From: PXAP01 sp964421595
GTDB taxonomy: Bacteria > Bacteroidota > Bacteroidia > Bacteroidales > PUMT01
Assembly (NCBI GenBank): GCA_964421595.1
Contig: CAYQXY010000024.1
Location: 1-64,000 of the forward strand
Direction: 5' to 3'
DNA length: 64,000 bases
Shown: piece by piece, positions 1-8,427 of the stretch
Position numbering within the stretch: position 1 is the first letter of the stretch
How the letters are laid out: every line of letters begins with the position of its first letter
The notes under the pieces: model-generated
What the model was told of the DNA's origin: nothing
Seen by the model: only the letters and a program-made list of their open reading frames with translations
Databases searched by the model: none
Made by a program: the position numbers and the translations under genes

Positions 1-49
1 CGACAGCAGATTTACAGTCTGCCCCAGTTGGCCACTTTGGTATCTCCCC
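1..49 (-). tRNA. tRNA-Tyr (GTA), partial
   Basis: Read on the minus strand, the sequence begins GGGGAGATACC and runs through a D arm to an anticodon stem-loop with GTA in the loop (stem GCAGA/TCTGC). The long variable arm, T arm and 3' acceptor strand lie beyond base 1. It follows tRNA-Thr by 20 bases, so the two are probably cotranscribed. In many Bacteroidota this cluster continues to tRNA-Gly and tuf; that part is not visible here. Confidence 0.85.
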
Positions 50-69
50 ATTTTTTTCCAATAAACTGA

Positions 70-142
70 GCCGATGGACGGATTCGAACCCCCGACCTGC
101 TGATTACAAATCAGCTGCTCTGACCAGCTGAGCTACATCGGC
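70..142 (-). tRNA. tRNA-Thr (TGT)
   Basis: The acceptor strands GCCGATG and CATCGGC pair perfectly. The D arm is normal and the anticodon stem GCTGA/TCAGC encloses a loop with TGT, giving a tRNA for ACA threonine codons. The T loop TTCGAAT is canonical, but the T stem (GGGGG against CCGTC) contains one G-G mismatch and one G-T pair, which is unusual. CCA is not encoded. A matching promoter lies just upstream at 191-222. Confidence 0.93.
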
Positions 143-190
143 GACAAAAAGAACGTACGATTTCTTTAGTTACCCTCCAAAATCGGATTG

Positions 191-222
191 CAAATGTATT
201 AATATTTTACTAATAACCCAAA
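191..222 (-). promoter_or_regulatory. Bacteroidota-type promoter for the tRNA-Thr/tRNA-Tyr cluster
   Basis: On the minus strand a -33 box TTTG (219-222) is separated by 20 bases from a -7 box TACATTTG (191-198), matching the family consensus TTTG / TAnnTTTG. Transcription would start near 184, about 40 bases before the tRNA-Thr 5' end. It separates the tRNA cluster from the upstream hpf gene. Confidence 0.7.
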
Positions 223-299
223 ATAAATATTAATTTTTTCCAAATAGTGAGGTGCTTCTATACGGCGATTATTTATGGGATTCTAAAGAAAGTGTATAA

Positions 300-599
300 T
301 CAGATATTTCTGAGTTTTTCTTTTTTCTTTTTAACCTGAATTCTTAATGCATCAACTGCAAGATCTGTAGCTTCTTCAAATGTTTTACTCTGTTTTTTTG
401 CAAACAGACTATTTCCCGGAATATCAATCTTGATCTCTGTTATTTTATTTTCCATATCCTGGGTATTTTCCAGGCGAAGAAATACTTCAGCAGCTATAAT
501 ATCATCATTAAACTGTATTAATTTGCTGACCTTGGATTTTACAAAATCTACAAGTTTGACATCAGCATCAAATCTTACCGAATGAATATTAATATTCAT
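300..599 (-). CDS. hpf: Ribosome hibernation-promoting factor, short HPF/RaiA type
   Basis: The 99-residue product is an S30AE-fold protein. It starts MNINIHSVRF and carries the usual beta strand, helix, beta sheet, helix order, ending in a Lys-rich helix (VKKKKEKLRN). Proteins of this family bind the decoding region of the 30S subunit in slow-growing cells and silence ribosomes. The length fits the short form that lacks a dimerisation tail. It is the last gene of rpsU-xerC-hpf, 18 bases after xerC, so it is probably read from the rpsU promoter. Its neighbourhood with ribosomal and tRNA genes supports a translation role. Confidence 0.9.
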   Translation of the reverse strand: MNINIHSVRFDADVKLVDFVKSKVSKLIQFNDDIIAAEVFLRLENTQDMENKITEIKIDIPGNSLFAKKQSKTFEEATDLAVDALRIQVKKKKEKLRNI

Positions 600-617
600 A
601 ATGCATTCCTCCTGTTT

Positions 618-1490
618 TTATGCTCGTGGGTGAGCTTGTTTGTAAATCTTTTTTAATTTCTCAAAAGAGTTATGAGTATATACCTGTGTTGCTGCAAGAC
701 TTGCATGCCCAAGCAGCTCCTTAATTGCGCCGAGATCGGCGCCATGATTAAGCATATGGGTTGCAAAGCTATGCCTTAATATATGAGGACTTCTTCCAGG
801 GCCCGGTGAAACGAGTTGCAGATATTTTCTGACTACCCTGTAAACCAGCTCCGGGTATAAACATTTGTTTTTATCTGTAACAAAGAACGGATCTTCAGGC
901 AATCCATTGCCGAATTCAACTTCCTTCTTTAGCTTATAATCACTTAATGTCTGCGAAAAAGTCCGGCCCACAGGTATCATTCTTTGCTTTCCGCCTTTCC
1001 CGTTTACCTTGATTGACATTTCTGTGCTGTTCACATCGGAATTTCTAAGCTTAACAAGCTCTGACCTTCTCATACCTGTAAAATACAGAATCTCAACAAT
1101 CAGCCTGTTACGCACTCCTGCAAAATCATCGCCAAACTCAATATTATCAAGCAGGTGGTTTAAACTTGCTTCAGAAATAAAGTCCGGAAGACGTTTTCCT
1201 GTTTTGGGTATTGTTACTTTAGAAAGGGGACTGGTATCAAGTTGTCCTTCTTTAATAAGATAATTGAAATAAGAACCTAAAGATGATATTTTACGGCGGA
1301 TGGAGCGAGGTGACAGTCCATTTTCCATCATGAAAATGATCCACTTTCTGATTTGCCTGGAGGTATCTTCATGACCATCCTGACTGCTGAAACCCTTAAA
1401 CTGCAACAGATCGTTCTCATAGGCTTTCACCGTACAAGAAGAATAGCGTCTTTCAGTTTTCAGATAAGTGATAAATGAATCAATTTGCAT
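618..1490 (-). CDS. xerC: Tyrosine recombinase XerC/XerD-like (site-specific, chromosome dimer resolution)
   Basis: The 290-residue protein has an N-terminal SAM-like core-binding domain (about 1-85) and a C-terminal catalytic domain. All six catalytic residues of the family are visible: R141 (TGMRRSEL), K165 (GKGGK), H236 and R239 (HILRH), H262 (LLGHAS) and nucleophile Y271 (VYTH). Their spacing matches E. coli XerD with a constant offset of about eight residues. The family resolves chromosome dimers at dif during division. The position between rpsU and hpf is the housekeeping locus seen in many Bacteroidota, so this is unlikely to be an integrase of a mobile element. No dif site was recognised in the window. 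Whether it is XerC or XerD cannot be settled from sequence alone. Confidence 0.9.
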   Translation of the reverse strand: MQIDSFITYLKTERRYSSCTVKAYENDLLQFKGFSSQDGHEDTSRQIRKWIIFMMENGLSPRSIRRKISSLGSYFNYLIKEGQLDTSPLSKVTIPKTGKRLPDFISEASLNHLLDNIEFGDDFAGVRNRLIVEILYFTGMRRSELVKLRNSDVNSTEMSIKVNGKGGKQRMIPVGRTFSQTLSDYKLKKEVEFGNGLPEDPFFVTDKNKCLYPELVYRVVRKYLQLVSPGPGRSPHILRHSFATHMLNHGADLGAIKELLGHASLAATQVYTHNSFEKLKKIYKQAHPRA

Positions 1491-1561
1491 AATGCAATGG
1501 AAAAAAGTTCTTAAACCCTGTAGGTAGTATCTTTACCGGAAACAACCCTTAGAAGGACGAA

Positions 1562-1753
1562 CTACTCTTCCTCGCGCTGCAATTTCTGGACGTAGATTGC
1601 CTTTTTAACCAGCTCCCTGCGATCTACAGATGGTTTGGAAAAAGCCTGGCGACTCCTTAATTCTTTAACAACACCAGTTTTTTCAAATTTTCTTTTGAAT
1701 TTTTTCAGTGCTCTTTCTATATTCTCTCCTTCTTTCAATGGTACAACGATCAT
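1562..1753 (-). CDS. rpsU: 30S ribosomal protein bS21
   Basis: The 63-residue product starts MIVVPLKEGENIERALKKFK and is rich in Lys and Arg, with the bS21 helical pattern. It binds the 30S platform near the anti-Shine-Dalgarno region. An upstream in-frame ATG at 1780 would add nine residues, but it would overlap the -7 box at 1778-1785. The start at 1753 is therefore chosen and also matches the normal bS21 N-terminus. It is the first gene of rpsU-xerC-hpf. Confidence 0.95.
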   Translation of the reverse strand: MIVVPLKEGENIERALKKFKRKFEKTGVVKELRSRQAFSKPSVDRRELVKKAIYVQKLQREEE

Positions 1754-1777
1754 ATTGTAATTTTTTAAAGTGAGCCG

Positions 1778-1808
1778 CAAAATTATTATTAATTAAATTG
1801 AATTCAAA
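1778..1808 (-). promoter_or_regulatory. Promoter of the rpsU-xerC-hpf operon
   Basis: On the minus strand, TTTG (1805-1808) is followed after exactly 19 bases by TAATTTTG (1778-1785), a full match to the Bacteroidota -33/-7 consensus. The predicted transcription start is near 1771, giving a leader of under 20 bases before the rpsU start codon. Confidence 0.72.
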
Positions 1809-2067
1809 ACTTTTTTTGAAACAAAATATTTAACGCTGTAATTTAGGAAAAATCCGTTAACTATTCCTGTCTGCCCTAAAATAATTAATTCCAGATTACA
1901 AAGATTAAACTTATGACAGATCGCATCTGTGATGCTGATCCATTTCGCTAATTTAACCGGGCAAACCGATACCTGTTCGTCTTAAGCCAGACTGTTTCAA
2001 TGTAAAGATATTCAATATAATCTGAATTTACGAGTTATTCACCGAATAAGTTTGGGTTAGTTGACTT

Positions 2068-2763
2068 TCAGAATGAAAGATATGGACTCAACTTTTCAAT
2101 ATCAGCTTCAGAAAAGGCAGGCAATTCCAGCAAATCGACCAGAGACCCTATCGGCTGCCTGTCACGCAGTCGGAAGAGCTGGCTCACCTGTTCAAAATTC
2201 AGGTAAGGATGCCTGAGCAAAACACTGAATTCGGCGGTATTAACATCGATCCTGATCAGATACCGGGTATCAGCAGTCAGATATGGCACTATTTCACCGT
2301 GCCGTTCATCATCTATGCCATAAACTTCCCGCAGTTGCTGCAGATCTGCATACCCCCCCAGGATATCGCGGTACCTGATGATCCTTCTGGAAAGTACTTC
2401 ACCTATGCCCCTTATCTGCATTAGTACGGCAGTATCGGCCGAGTTAACCTCTATAATCATGCCGCCGGAATATGATGGGTTAACCACAGAACGCTGGATT
2501 GTAAGTGAGCTGGTGTCACTGCCCTGACGGCCGGCTGATGATAAAACCACGGGAACTGTATCTTCGCTTATGCTGTCATTCGCCGTAAACAGTGCATTAA
2601 TCTCGTCAATAAATTCAGGATCGGCCGGGTAAACAGCCGGTCTTCTGAGGGTATTATAGACATATGGAAAGAAAAATACCAGCACAATAAGAACTGCAAA
2701 AACCAGGGTACCCCTCCTTTCGCTTCGCGAAAAACAGAAATAATCATGGAGAAACATTCGCAT
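2068..2763 (-). CDS. Membrane-anchored protein with two helix-hairpin-helix domains (ComEA-like)
   Basis: The 231-residue protein has one hydrophobic segment at about 19-38, then a polar linker. Two helix-hairpin-helix units follow at about 105-161 (IEVNSADTAVLMQIRGIGEVLSRRI) and 172-228. The first has the classical nucleotide-binding hairpin IRGIG; the second is degenerate (RHPYLNFEQ). ComEA-type domains bind double-stranded DNA without sequence preference, and ComEA helps DNA uptake in competent bacteria. No other competence gene is nearby, so a DNA-binding role is inferred from the fold only. It stands alone between rpsU and a transporter. Confidence 0.75.
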   Translation of the reverse strand: MRMFLHDYFCFSRSERRGTLVFAVLIVLVFFFPYVYNTLRRPAVYPADPEFIDEINALFTANDSISEDTVPVVLSSAGRQGSDTSSLTIQRSVVNPSYSGGMIIEVNSADTAVLMQIRGIGEVLSRRIIRYRDILGGYADLQQLREVYGIDDERHGEIVPYLTADTRYLIRIDVNTAEFSVLLRHPYLNFEQVSQLFRLRDRQPIGSLVDLLELPAFSEADIEKLSPYLSF

Positions 2764-2832
2764 AATTCAGAATGATTGGTTCATACCTTAAGTTAGTAAA
2801 AAAACCAATACACTTCAAGCCCTGAGACAATT

Positions 2833-4317
2833 TTAACGGTAAGGCCTTATCACGCCGTTTTTTCTGCGTAGAAAATAGGAATTAAGATCCTTCTTTATTT
2901 CCGGAGCAAGTATAAAAAGGCCTATTACATTAGGGAAAGCAAGGCTCAGAATCATCATGTCTGAAAAGTCGATAACTGATACCAGGTTTGATGAAGATCC
3001 TACCACAATAAAGAATAAAAAAATCAGCTGAAAAAATACTGCGGCAACTTTTTTACTGCCAAAAAGCCGTTGTGAAAGTTTTCCGAACAGGAAATCGAAT
3101 CCTTTCAAACCGTAATAGGACCAGGAGATCATTGTTGAGAATGCAAAAAGCAGAATAGCAAGTCCAAGCAGGTAAGGAAACCAGCTGAAAACAGTTTCAA
3201 AGGCTGCAGAAGTAAGAGGGGCTCCCTCTAGTCCGTGAGGATTCGTATACATGCCGGTTATAATTATCACCATGGCAGTCATTGTACAAATAACTACAGT
3301 ATCTATAAACGGTTCGAGCAAAGCTACCAGACCCTCACTTACCGGTTCCTCAGTCTTCGCTACAGAATGGGCAATAGATGCTGAACCCAGTCCCGCTTCA
3401 TTGGAGAATGCGCCACGCTGAAATCCGGTAATCAGAACTCCTATTATACCCCCTTTAAGTGCGGGGGCAGAGAAAGCTCCTTTGAAAATGAGTGCAATGG
3501 CATTACCTATCTCATGAAAATTCATAAGTATAATTACCATTGAGGTGCCAACATAAAGGATTGCCATAAATGGAACCACTCTCGAGGTAACACGTGCAAT
3601 ACTTTTGATACCCCCGATAATAACTATTCCCACAAGAAATGCAAGAGCAATGCCAAAAACGAAACCCATGCCTTCCATAAACGGGAACAGGAAGAGCATC
3701 TGAGAATAAGCCTGATTGGACTGGAACATATTGCCCCCACCCCATGAGGCGACGACCATGATAATTGCAAAAATAACTGACAACACCTTACCGGTAAATT
3801 TCAGATTCCTTCCGGCCAGTCCATCCCGAAGATAATACATTGGTCCCCCGCTAACAACACCGTCCTGATCAATCACCCTGTACTTCATACCCAGGGTGCA
3901 TTCGGTAAATTTGAGTGACATACCAAAAAAACCTGCTGTAATCATCCAGAAAGTAGCCCCCGGACCGCCAATCATCATAGCTATCGCCACCCCGGCTATA
4001 TTGCCAAGCCCGACTGTGGCAGACAATGCAGTGGCAAGAGCCTGAAAACTTGAAACTTCACCACGATCTTCCGGCTTTGTATACCGCCCGCGAACCAGTC
4101 CAACTGCATGCCTGAAGCCATATATGTTTACAAAGCCCATTTTGATTGTGAAATATGCACCACCCAATATCAGGATAAGTACAACAAGGGGTACCCTGGC
4201 ATTGACATCAAAACCAAAGGCAGCAACAGGATCCCAGAACAATACCTCCGATAAAAGGTCTACCATTGGTGCAAACCAGGCATTTATCTTATCTGCTGTT
4301 GAAAGGGAATTGGTCAT
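2833..4317 (-). CDS. Sodium:amino-acid symporter, AGCS (alanine/glycine:cation) family
   Basis: The 494-residue integral membrane protein has about 10-11 hydrophobic segments. It shows the family signatures TVGLGNIAGVA (101-111) and GGPGATFWM (117-125), plus the later FQRGAFSNEAGLGSAS motif. AGCS members import alanine, glycine or related small amino acids with Na+. Substrate specificity cannot be read from sequence. It lies downstream of a second Na+-coupled transporter on the same strand, about 100 bases away. Together with the Na+-pumping decarboxylase at 44106-47816, it suggests use of a sodium gradient. Confidence 0.92.
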   Translation of the reverse strand: MTNSLSTADKINAWFAPMVDLLSEVLFWDPVAAFGFDVNARVPLVVLILILGGAYFTIKMGFVNIYGFRHAVGLVRGRYTKPEDRGEVSSFQALATALSATVGLGNIAGVAIAMMIGGPGATFWMITAGFFGMSLKFTECTLGMKYRVIDQDGVVSGGPMYYLRDGLAGRNLKFTGKVLSVIFAIIMVVASWGGGNMFQSNQAYSQMLFLFPFMEGMGFVFGIALAFLVGIVIIGGIKSIARVTSRVVPFMAILYVGTSMVIILMNFHEIGNAIALIFKGAFSAPALKGGIIGVLITGFQRGAFSNEAGLGSASIAHSVAKTEEPVSEGLVALLEPFIDTVVICTMTAMVIIITGMYTNPHGLEGAPLTSAAFETVFSWFPYLLGLAILLFAFSTMISWSYYGLKGFDFLFGKLSQRLFGSKKVAAVFFQLIFLFFIVVGSSSNLVSVIDFSDMMILSLAFPNVIGLFILAPEIKKDLNSYFLRRKNGVIRPYR

Positions 4318-4418
4318 TTTCAGGAATTGACAGGTTATGCATCCTTTTATAGAGTGAGTTTATATTCTCTGCAGCATGGAAACCATTAGATTAGTTGATT
4401 ATTTTCCGTAAAAGATTA

Positions 4419-5783
4419 TCATAATCTCAGCAATCCCAGACCATATATAAATACAAGAGTAATTGCGAAAGGCGCCACAAACTTAACAAGGAACATAAAT
4501 ACCGGAAAATGCCTGACAGCCAGAGTTCCTTCATTTGATATTTCACGCCTTGCAGATGCCGAACCTAAATACCAGCCTATAAACATGACAATAAAAAATC
4601 CACCCAGTGGCAGCAAAATATTGGATGCAGTAAAATCCATCAGATCAAAGAAACTTAGACCAAAGAACTGTACATCGGAAATTATTCCGAATGAAAGGGT
4701 GCAAAAGACTCCAAGAACCGTTATCATAACCGCGGCAAAAATCGTTGCTCTTTTTCTTGGCAACCGGAGTTCTTCGACAAAATATGCCACAACAACCTCA
4801 AGTACGGAGACCGATGAAGTCAGGGCTGCTACTGCAAGCAGGACAAAGAAAATCAGTGCAAAATAATACCCTCCGGGCATTTGTTGAAAAATATTGGGAA
4901 GCGTTATAAAAACCAGTCCCGGACCTTCCCCCGGATCGATACCGAAAGCAAAAACTGCCGGGAAAATAGCTATACCTGCCATTACAGCAATTAAAGTATC
5001 GGCAACAGAAACCTGTACAACCGTATTTGAAAGATTGTTGCTTTTTCCAACATATGAACCATAAGTAATAAGTGTCCCCATTCCAAGGCTCAGTGAAAAG
5101 AATGCCTGTCCGAGAGCACTGAGAATAGCATCAGTGGATAGCTTTGAAAAGTCAGGTTTAAATAAAAAAGAGAGCCCTTCTCCTGCCCCGGGTAGTGTCA
5201 GTGAACGGATGCATAAAATTATTATCATTACAACCAGCAAAGGCATAAGCACCTTTGTATATTTCTCAATCCCTTTTTTAATACCAGCTGCTACTATCCA
5301 TCCGGTCAAAATCATAAATACAAGCTGCCAGAACAATGGCCGCCATGTACCCGAAATGAAGTCGGCAAACATCATGTTCAATTGCGTTTCATTCCTGCCG
5401 GCAAATGAATTGGTTACAGATTTACTTACATACTCAAGGGTCCATCCGGCAACTGCACTGTAAAATGAGAGGATCAGAAATGCCGCTGCAACTCCCATTA
5501 CACCTACCAGGTACCAGGGAGTCCCCTTGCCCAGCTTCTTAAAGGAGCCTATGGCATTTCGCTGGGCCATTCGTCCGATGGAAAATTCCGAGAGCATTAC
5601 CGGCAATCCGATAGCAATGATAAAAAGTATATATACTACAAGGAAGGCACCTCCTCCGTTCTGGCCAACCACATAAGGAAATTTCCATATGTTGCCAAGA
5701 CCGACTGCCGATCCGGCAGCGGCGGCGATTATTCCGAACTTACTGCTGAAACTATCGCGGGGAGTGAAATCAGAATTGCTCAT
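4419..5783 (-). CDS. Neurotransmitter:sodium symporter (NSS/SNF) family transporter
   Basis: The 454-residue product has the LeuT-fold signature in TM1 (AAAGSAVGLGNIWKFPY at 21-37), where the unwound helix binds Na+ and substrate. The length is that of the bacterial 11-TM branch (Tyt1-like) rather than 12-TM LeuT. Members import amino acids such as tyrosine, tryptophan or leucine together with Na+. Substrate is unknown here. It is followed after about 100 bases by the AGCS symporter, so the pair may be coexpressed. Confidence 0.92.
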   Translation of the reverse strand: MSNSDFTPRDSFSSKFGIIAAAAGSAVGLGNIWKFPYVVGQNGGGAFLVVYILFIIAIGLPVMLSEFSIGRMAQRNAIGSFKKLGKGTPWYLVGVMGVAAAFLILSFYSAVAGWTLEYVSKSVTNSFAGRNETQLNMMFADFISGTWRPLFWQLVFMILTGWIVAAGIKKGIEKYTKVLMPLLVVMIIILCIRSLTLPGAGEGLSFLFKPDFSKLSTDAILSALGQAFFSLSLGMGTLITYGSYVGKSNNLSNTVVQVSVADTLIAVMAGIAIFPAVFAFGIDPGEGPGLVFITLPNIFQQMPGGYYFALIFFVLLAVAALTSSVSVLEVVVAYFVEELRLPRKRATIFAAVMITVLGVFCTLSFGIISDVQFFGLSFFDLMDFTASNILLPLGGFFIVMFIGWYLGSASARREISNEGTLAVRHFPVFMFLVKFVAPFAITLVFIYGLGLLRL

Positions 5784-5968
5784 GTAAGCTTAAAGGTTAG
5801 ATTTGATTATTGAGCAGCAAGATTACAATTTTTCACGGTTTATTCAAAATAATATATCCAAAAGAGCAGCCTGAACCAGGGATAAGGGTAACCGTAATCA
5901 AAAAATTACTCATGGCCCAACCTCCATATCATAATGAACTGCCTTACAGGGATAGGAATAACTGCTGT

Positions 5969-8326
5969 CTAAAACGGGTAGCCAATGCCTACATTTATAG
6001 CAAAATCATCACGAAAACCAGGACTTCTGTGAAGTGGTATCCATTTCTGGCCAGGTGGTTCAGCAGGATCACGAAGTTTCATCCCCATATCGACACGGAA
6101 AACAAAAAATGAAAAATCGAACCTTAGCCCAAGTCCGGTTGCGACTGCAATGTCGTTATGAAATGAATCTCTCCGGAATAATGCGCCTTCTCTACCGTCA
6201 TCCTTGTTTATTGCCCATATGTTACCTGCATCAAGAAACAATGCACCCTCCATCAACCAGAACAGGTTAAAGCGGTATTCAATATTTGCTTCAAGTTTAA
6301 TATCGGCAGTACTGTTTGGGAAACGTCTGCCTATAGAATCGATCAATGCCGATTCATCGAAAGATCCTGGTCCGAGTGACCTCACCTGCCATGCCCTGAT
6401 ACTATTGGCGCCTCCTGAGAAATACTTTTTTTCAAATGGAAGAGCTGTGGAATTTCCGTAGGGCAAACCGGCACCCGCAAAAAACCTGTAAACCATAGAA
6501 TTATCACCTGAATAAATACGGTAGTACCTGATATCAATATCTGTTTTTACATATTGAGCAAATTCTGTCCCCAATACCCGGTAATGGCCATCCCTTTTAG
6601 GTCTTTCAGCCTGGCGATTTATTGCCGCGAGTATGTTCCCTGCCGTTTCTGCATTTAACCGGAAGTAGACAAAATCCTCTCTCCTCCTGATATCCTGATT
6701 GTTAAAAATAAGGCTGTAATTGGTTTCAGTAACCATATGATCTCTGAAACTTGCCTCAAGGTTGTAATCGCGTATAATAAGATCAAATTCAGGTGTGGTA
6801 AATGGAAGCTGCACCAGATTAACTTCAACCGGACTGACAATATGAGTAGTATACTGTGTACCTCTCCAGCTATAGCCGAAGCCGGCTTTCGCGATGGTGC
6901 GGTTATAATCAGGCCTGAGCTGGTAGTTATACGCCAGTGCAAGATTGGTTCTCGGGTTATACCGCCTTACAAAACTAACAGACCGGATAGGCAGTAAAAA
7001 CCTGGGTATCTGCAGCGTAGCCTCAGCCCCATATTCATAGGCATTTCTTAATGTCCTGCTGTAATACTCACTAAGAGTTTCAACTGAACCACTTAATTTA
7101 ATATCAAGAATCTCAGCTCCTCCGAAAAAATTACGGTGCTGGTACATCAGGTTGCCTCCAAAACCAAAATCACCCGATGAATTCGTCCCTTCCATTTCGA
7201 CGGTATAAGACTGCATATTAAATGGTGTCAGGTGCATCCAGGAATTCAGCCTGTGTATATCAAGTGTGTCTGACTGGTTAACAGCCTCTTCGAATCTGAT
7301 ATCTACAAGCCGGTACATCCGCAAGGCATACAGGTGTCTGTAGGTGCGGTCTACATTCTCCTGGTTAAACATATCGTTTGGCAGAATGAAATTGGAATGG
7401 GCTATAACACGGGGACTGACTGGCAGTTTGTTCCTGTAAAAATAGTGCATGTTGCGGAACAAAAGGGTATCAAAATCATTGTAATACTCTTGAGGATTGT
7501 TCAGTGCTTCCCTGGGGTTGTGGGAGGAATATATAAAAACATCGCCAATCATATATCTTTTATGCGATTTGAAGGAAATCTGGCCTGCTTCATCCCTTGT
7601 TCTGTACCTGCTTATTCCAAGTGTAAGGTCTGCGCTCCTCTTACCATAGGATGTGTCAGCATTGAAGTAAACATGCTCTCTCGAAAAATTATAATAGCCT
7701 TCATTTTTAAGATATGCTTCCAGTCGTATGCGCTCATTCTGCAACAGATCAACATCAAAAATGTTGCCGGGCCTGACAAGAGAATTGATCGAATCTTCCA
7801 GTATAATATCACTGAGTTTCTCATCTTCGAAATAATAATTTACTGAAGTGATGTAGGTTGGATCACTCGGCGTTACAAGATATGTTACCGTAGCCCTGTT
7901 ATTCCTGAAGCGGACAGTATCATCAACGGCTGCTTCGTAATAGCCTTTGTTGTTAAGATATTGCTGTATCTGCCCGGACGACCGGTTAGTGATAAACTGG
8001 TCGTAAACAACAGGCTCTTCCCCTATACGCCTTAACCAGTTATGCGGCCACCCATCTTTGGAAGGGTTTGCAATATTATGAAGCCAGAGATGAAACCTGA
8101 CACCAAGAATCCTCTTATTAGGTTTTTGTCTGACAAAATTTCTGATCTCACTTTTCTTTACCCTGGAGGAGGATTCTATCTTGTATTTATCAAGAAGGTA
8201 GCTTTCCTCTGGTATATGTCTTGCAGGGCGACATGAAAAAAGTGCGCCGGCAACAAAAATCAGTGCATAAACAGTTCGTTTGCACCTTGTATTTATTATA
8301 TTTGATTGCAATTTTATTAAATACAA
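5969..8326 (-). CDS. tamL: TamL-type lipoprotein, Omp85 superfamily outer-membrane assembly factor
   Basis: The 785-residue protein has a hydrophobic leader ending in a lipobox LFSC (Cys32), so it is predicted to be a lipoprotein. POTRA-like repeats follow (about 35-330), then a C-terminal 16-strand-type barrel (about 380-785). The barrel has the Omp85 signature loop (NSIRAWQVRSLGPGSF, the counterpart of the VRGF motif) and a final aromatic strand ending in F. In Bacteroidota, TamA is represented by lipidated TamL, which works with inner-membrane TamB in envelope assembly; tamB is not in this window. A divergent RNA methyltransferase and then porT follow, an envelope-related neighbourhood. 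A promoter at 8349-8382 gives a very short leader to this start. Confidence 0.85.
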   Translation of the reverse strand: MYLIKLQSNIINTRCKRTVYALIFVAGALFSCRPARHIPEESYLLDKYKIESSSRVKKSEIRNFVRQKPNKRILGVRFHLWLHNIANPSKDGWPHNWLRRIGEEPVVYDQFITNRSSGQIQQYLNNKGYYEAAVDDTVRFRNNRATVTYLVTPSDPTYITSVNYYFEDEKLSDIILEDSINSLVRPGNIFDVDLLQNERIRLEAYLKNEGYYNFSREHVYFNADTSYGKRSADLTLGISRYRTRDEAGQISFKSHKRYMIGDVFIYSSHNPREALNNPQEYYNDFDTLLFRNMHYFYRNKLPVSPRVIAHSNFILPNDMFNQENVDRTYRHLYALRMYRLVDIRFEEAVNQSDTLDIHRLNSWMHLTPFNMQSYTVEMEGTNSSGDFGFGGNLMYQHRNFFGGAEILDIKLSGSVETLSEYYSRTLRNAYEYGAEATLQIPRFLLPIRSVSFVRRYNPRTNLALAYNYQLRPDYNRTIAKAGFGYSWRGTQYTTHIVSPVEVNLVQLPFTTPEFDLIIRDYNLEASFRDHMVTETNYSLIFNNQDIRRREDFVYFRLNAETAGNILAAINRQAERPKRDGHYRVLGTEFAQYVKTDIDIRYYRIYSGDNSMVYRFFAGAGLPYGNSTALPFEKKYFSGGANSIRAWQVRSLGPGSFDESALIDSIGRRFPNSTADIKLEANIEYRFNLFWLMEGALFLDAGNIWAINKDDGREGALFRRDSFHNDIAVATGLGLRFDFSFFVFRVDMGMKLRDPAEPPGQKWIPLHRSPGFRDDFAINVGIGYPF

Positions 8327-8348
8327 ACAGGGTTTTTTACATTGCCGG

Positions 8349-8382
8349 CAAATATAAGGAATTAAATACGAATGCGGACAAA
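8349..8382 (-). promoter_or_regulatory. Promoter of tamL
   Basis: On the minus strand, TTTG (8379-8382) and TATATTTG (8349-8356) are separated by 22 bases. Transcription would start near 8342, about 16 bases ahead of the tamL start codon. Confidence 0.6.
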
Positions 8383-8427
8383 TAAGCCGGCCGGGTTTTG
8401 AATTCGCACATCAAATTATCAATTATA

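Noticed and set aside
618..1490. XerC-like recombinase considered as an integrase of a mobile element
   Set aside because: It sits in the conserved rpsU-xerC-hpf locus, has no flanking repeats or cargo, and matches XerD residue spacing.
5810..6112. Plus-strand ORF of 100 codons at the tamL 3' end
   Set aside because: It overlaps tamL antisense and has no supporting motif.
7334..7846. Plus-strand ORF of 170 codons
   Set aside because: It is antisense to the middle of tamL, whose POTRA/barrel sequence is clear; the composition is that of a shadow frame.
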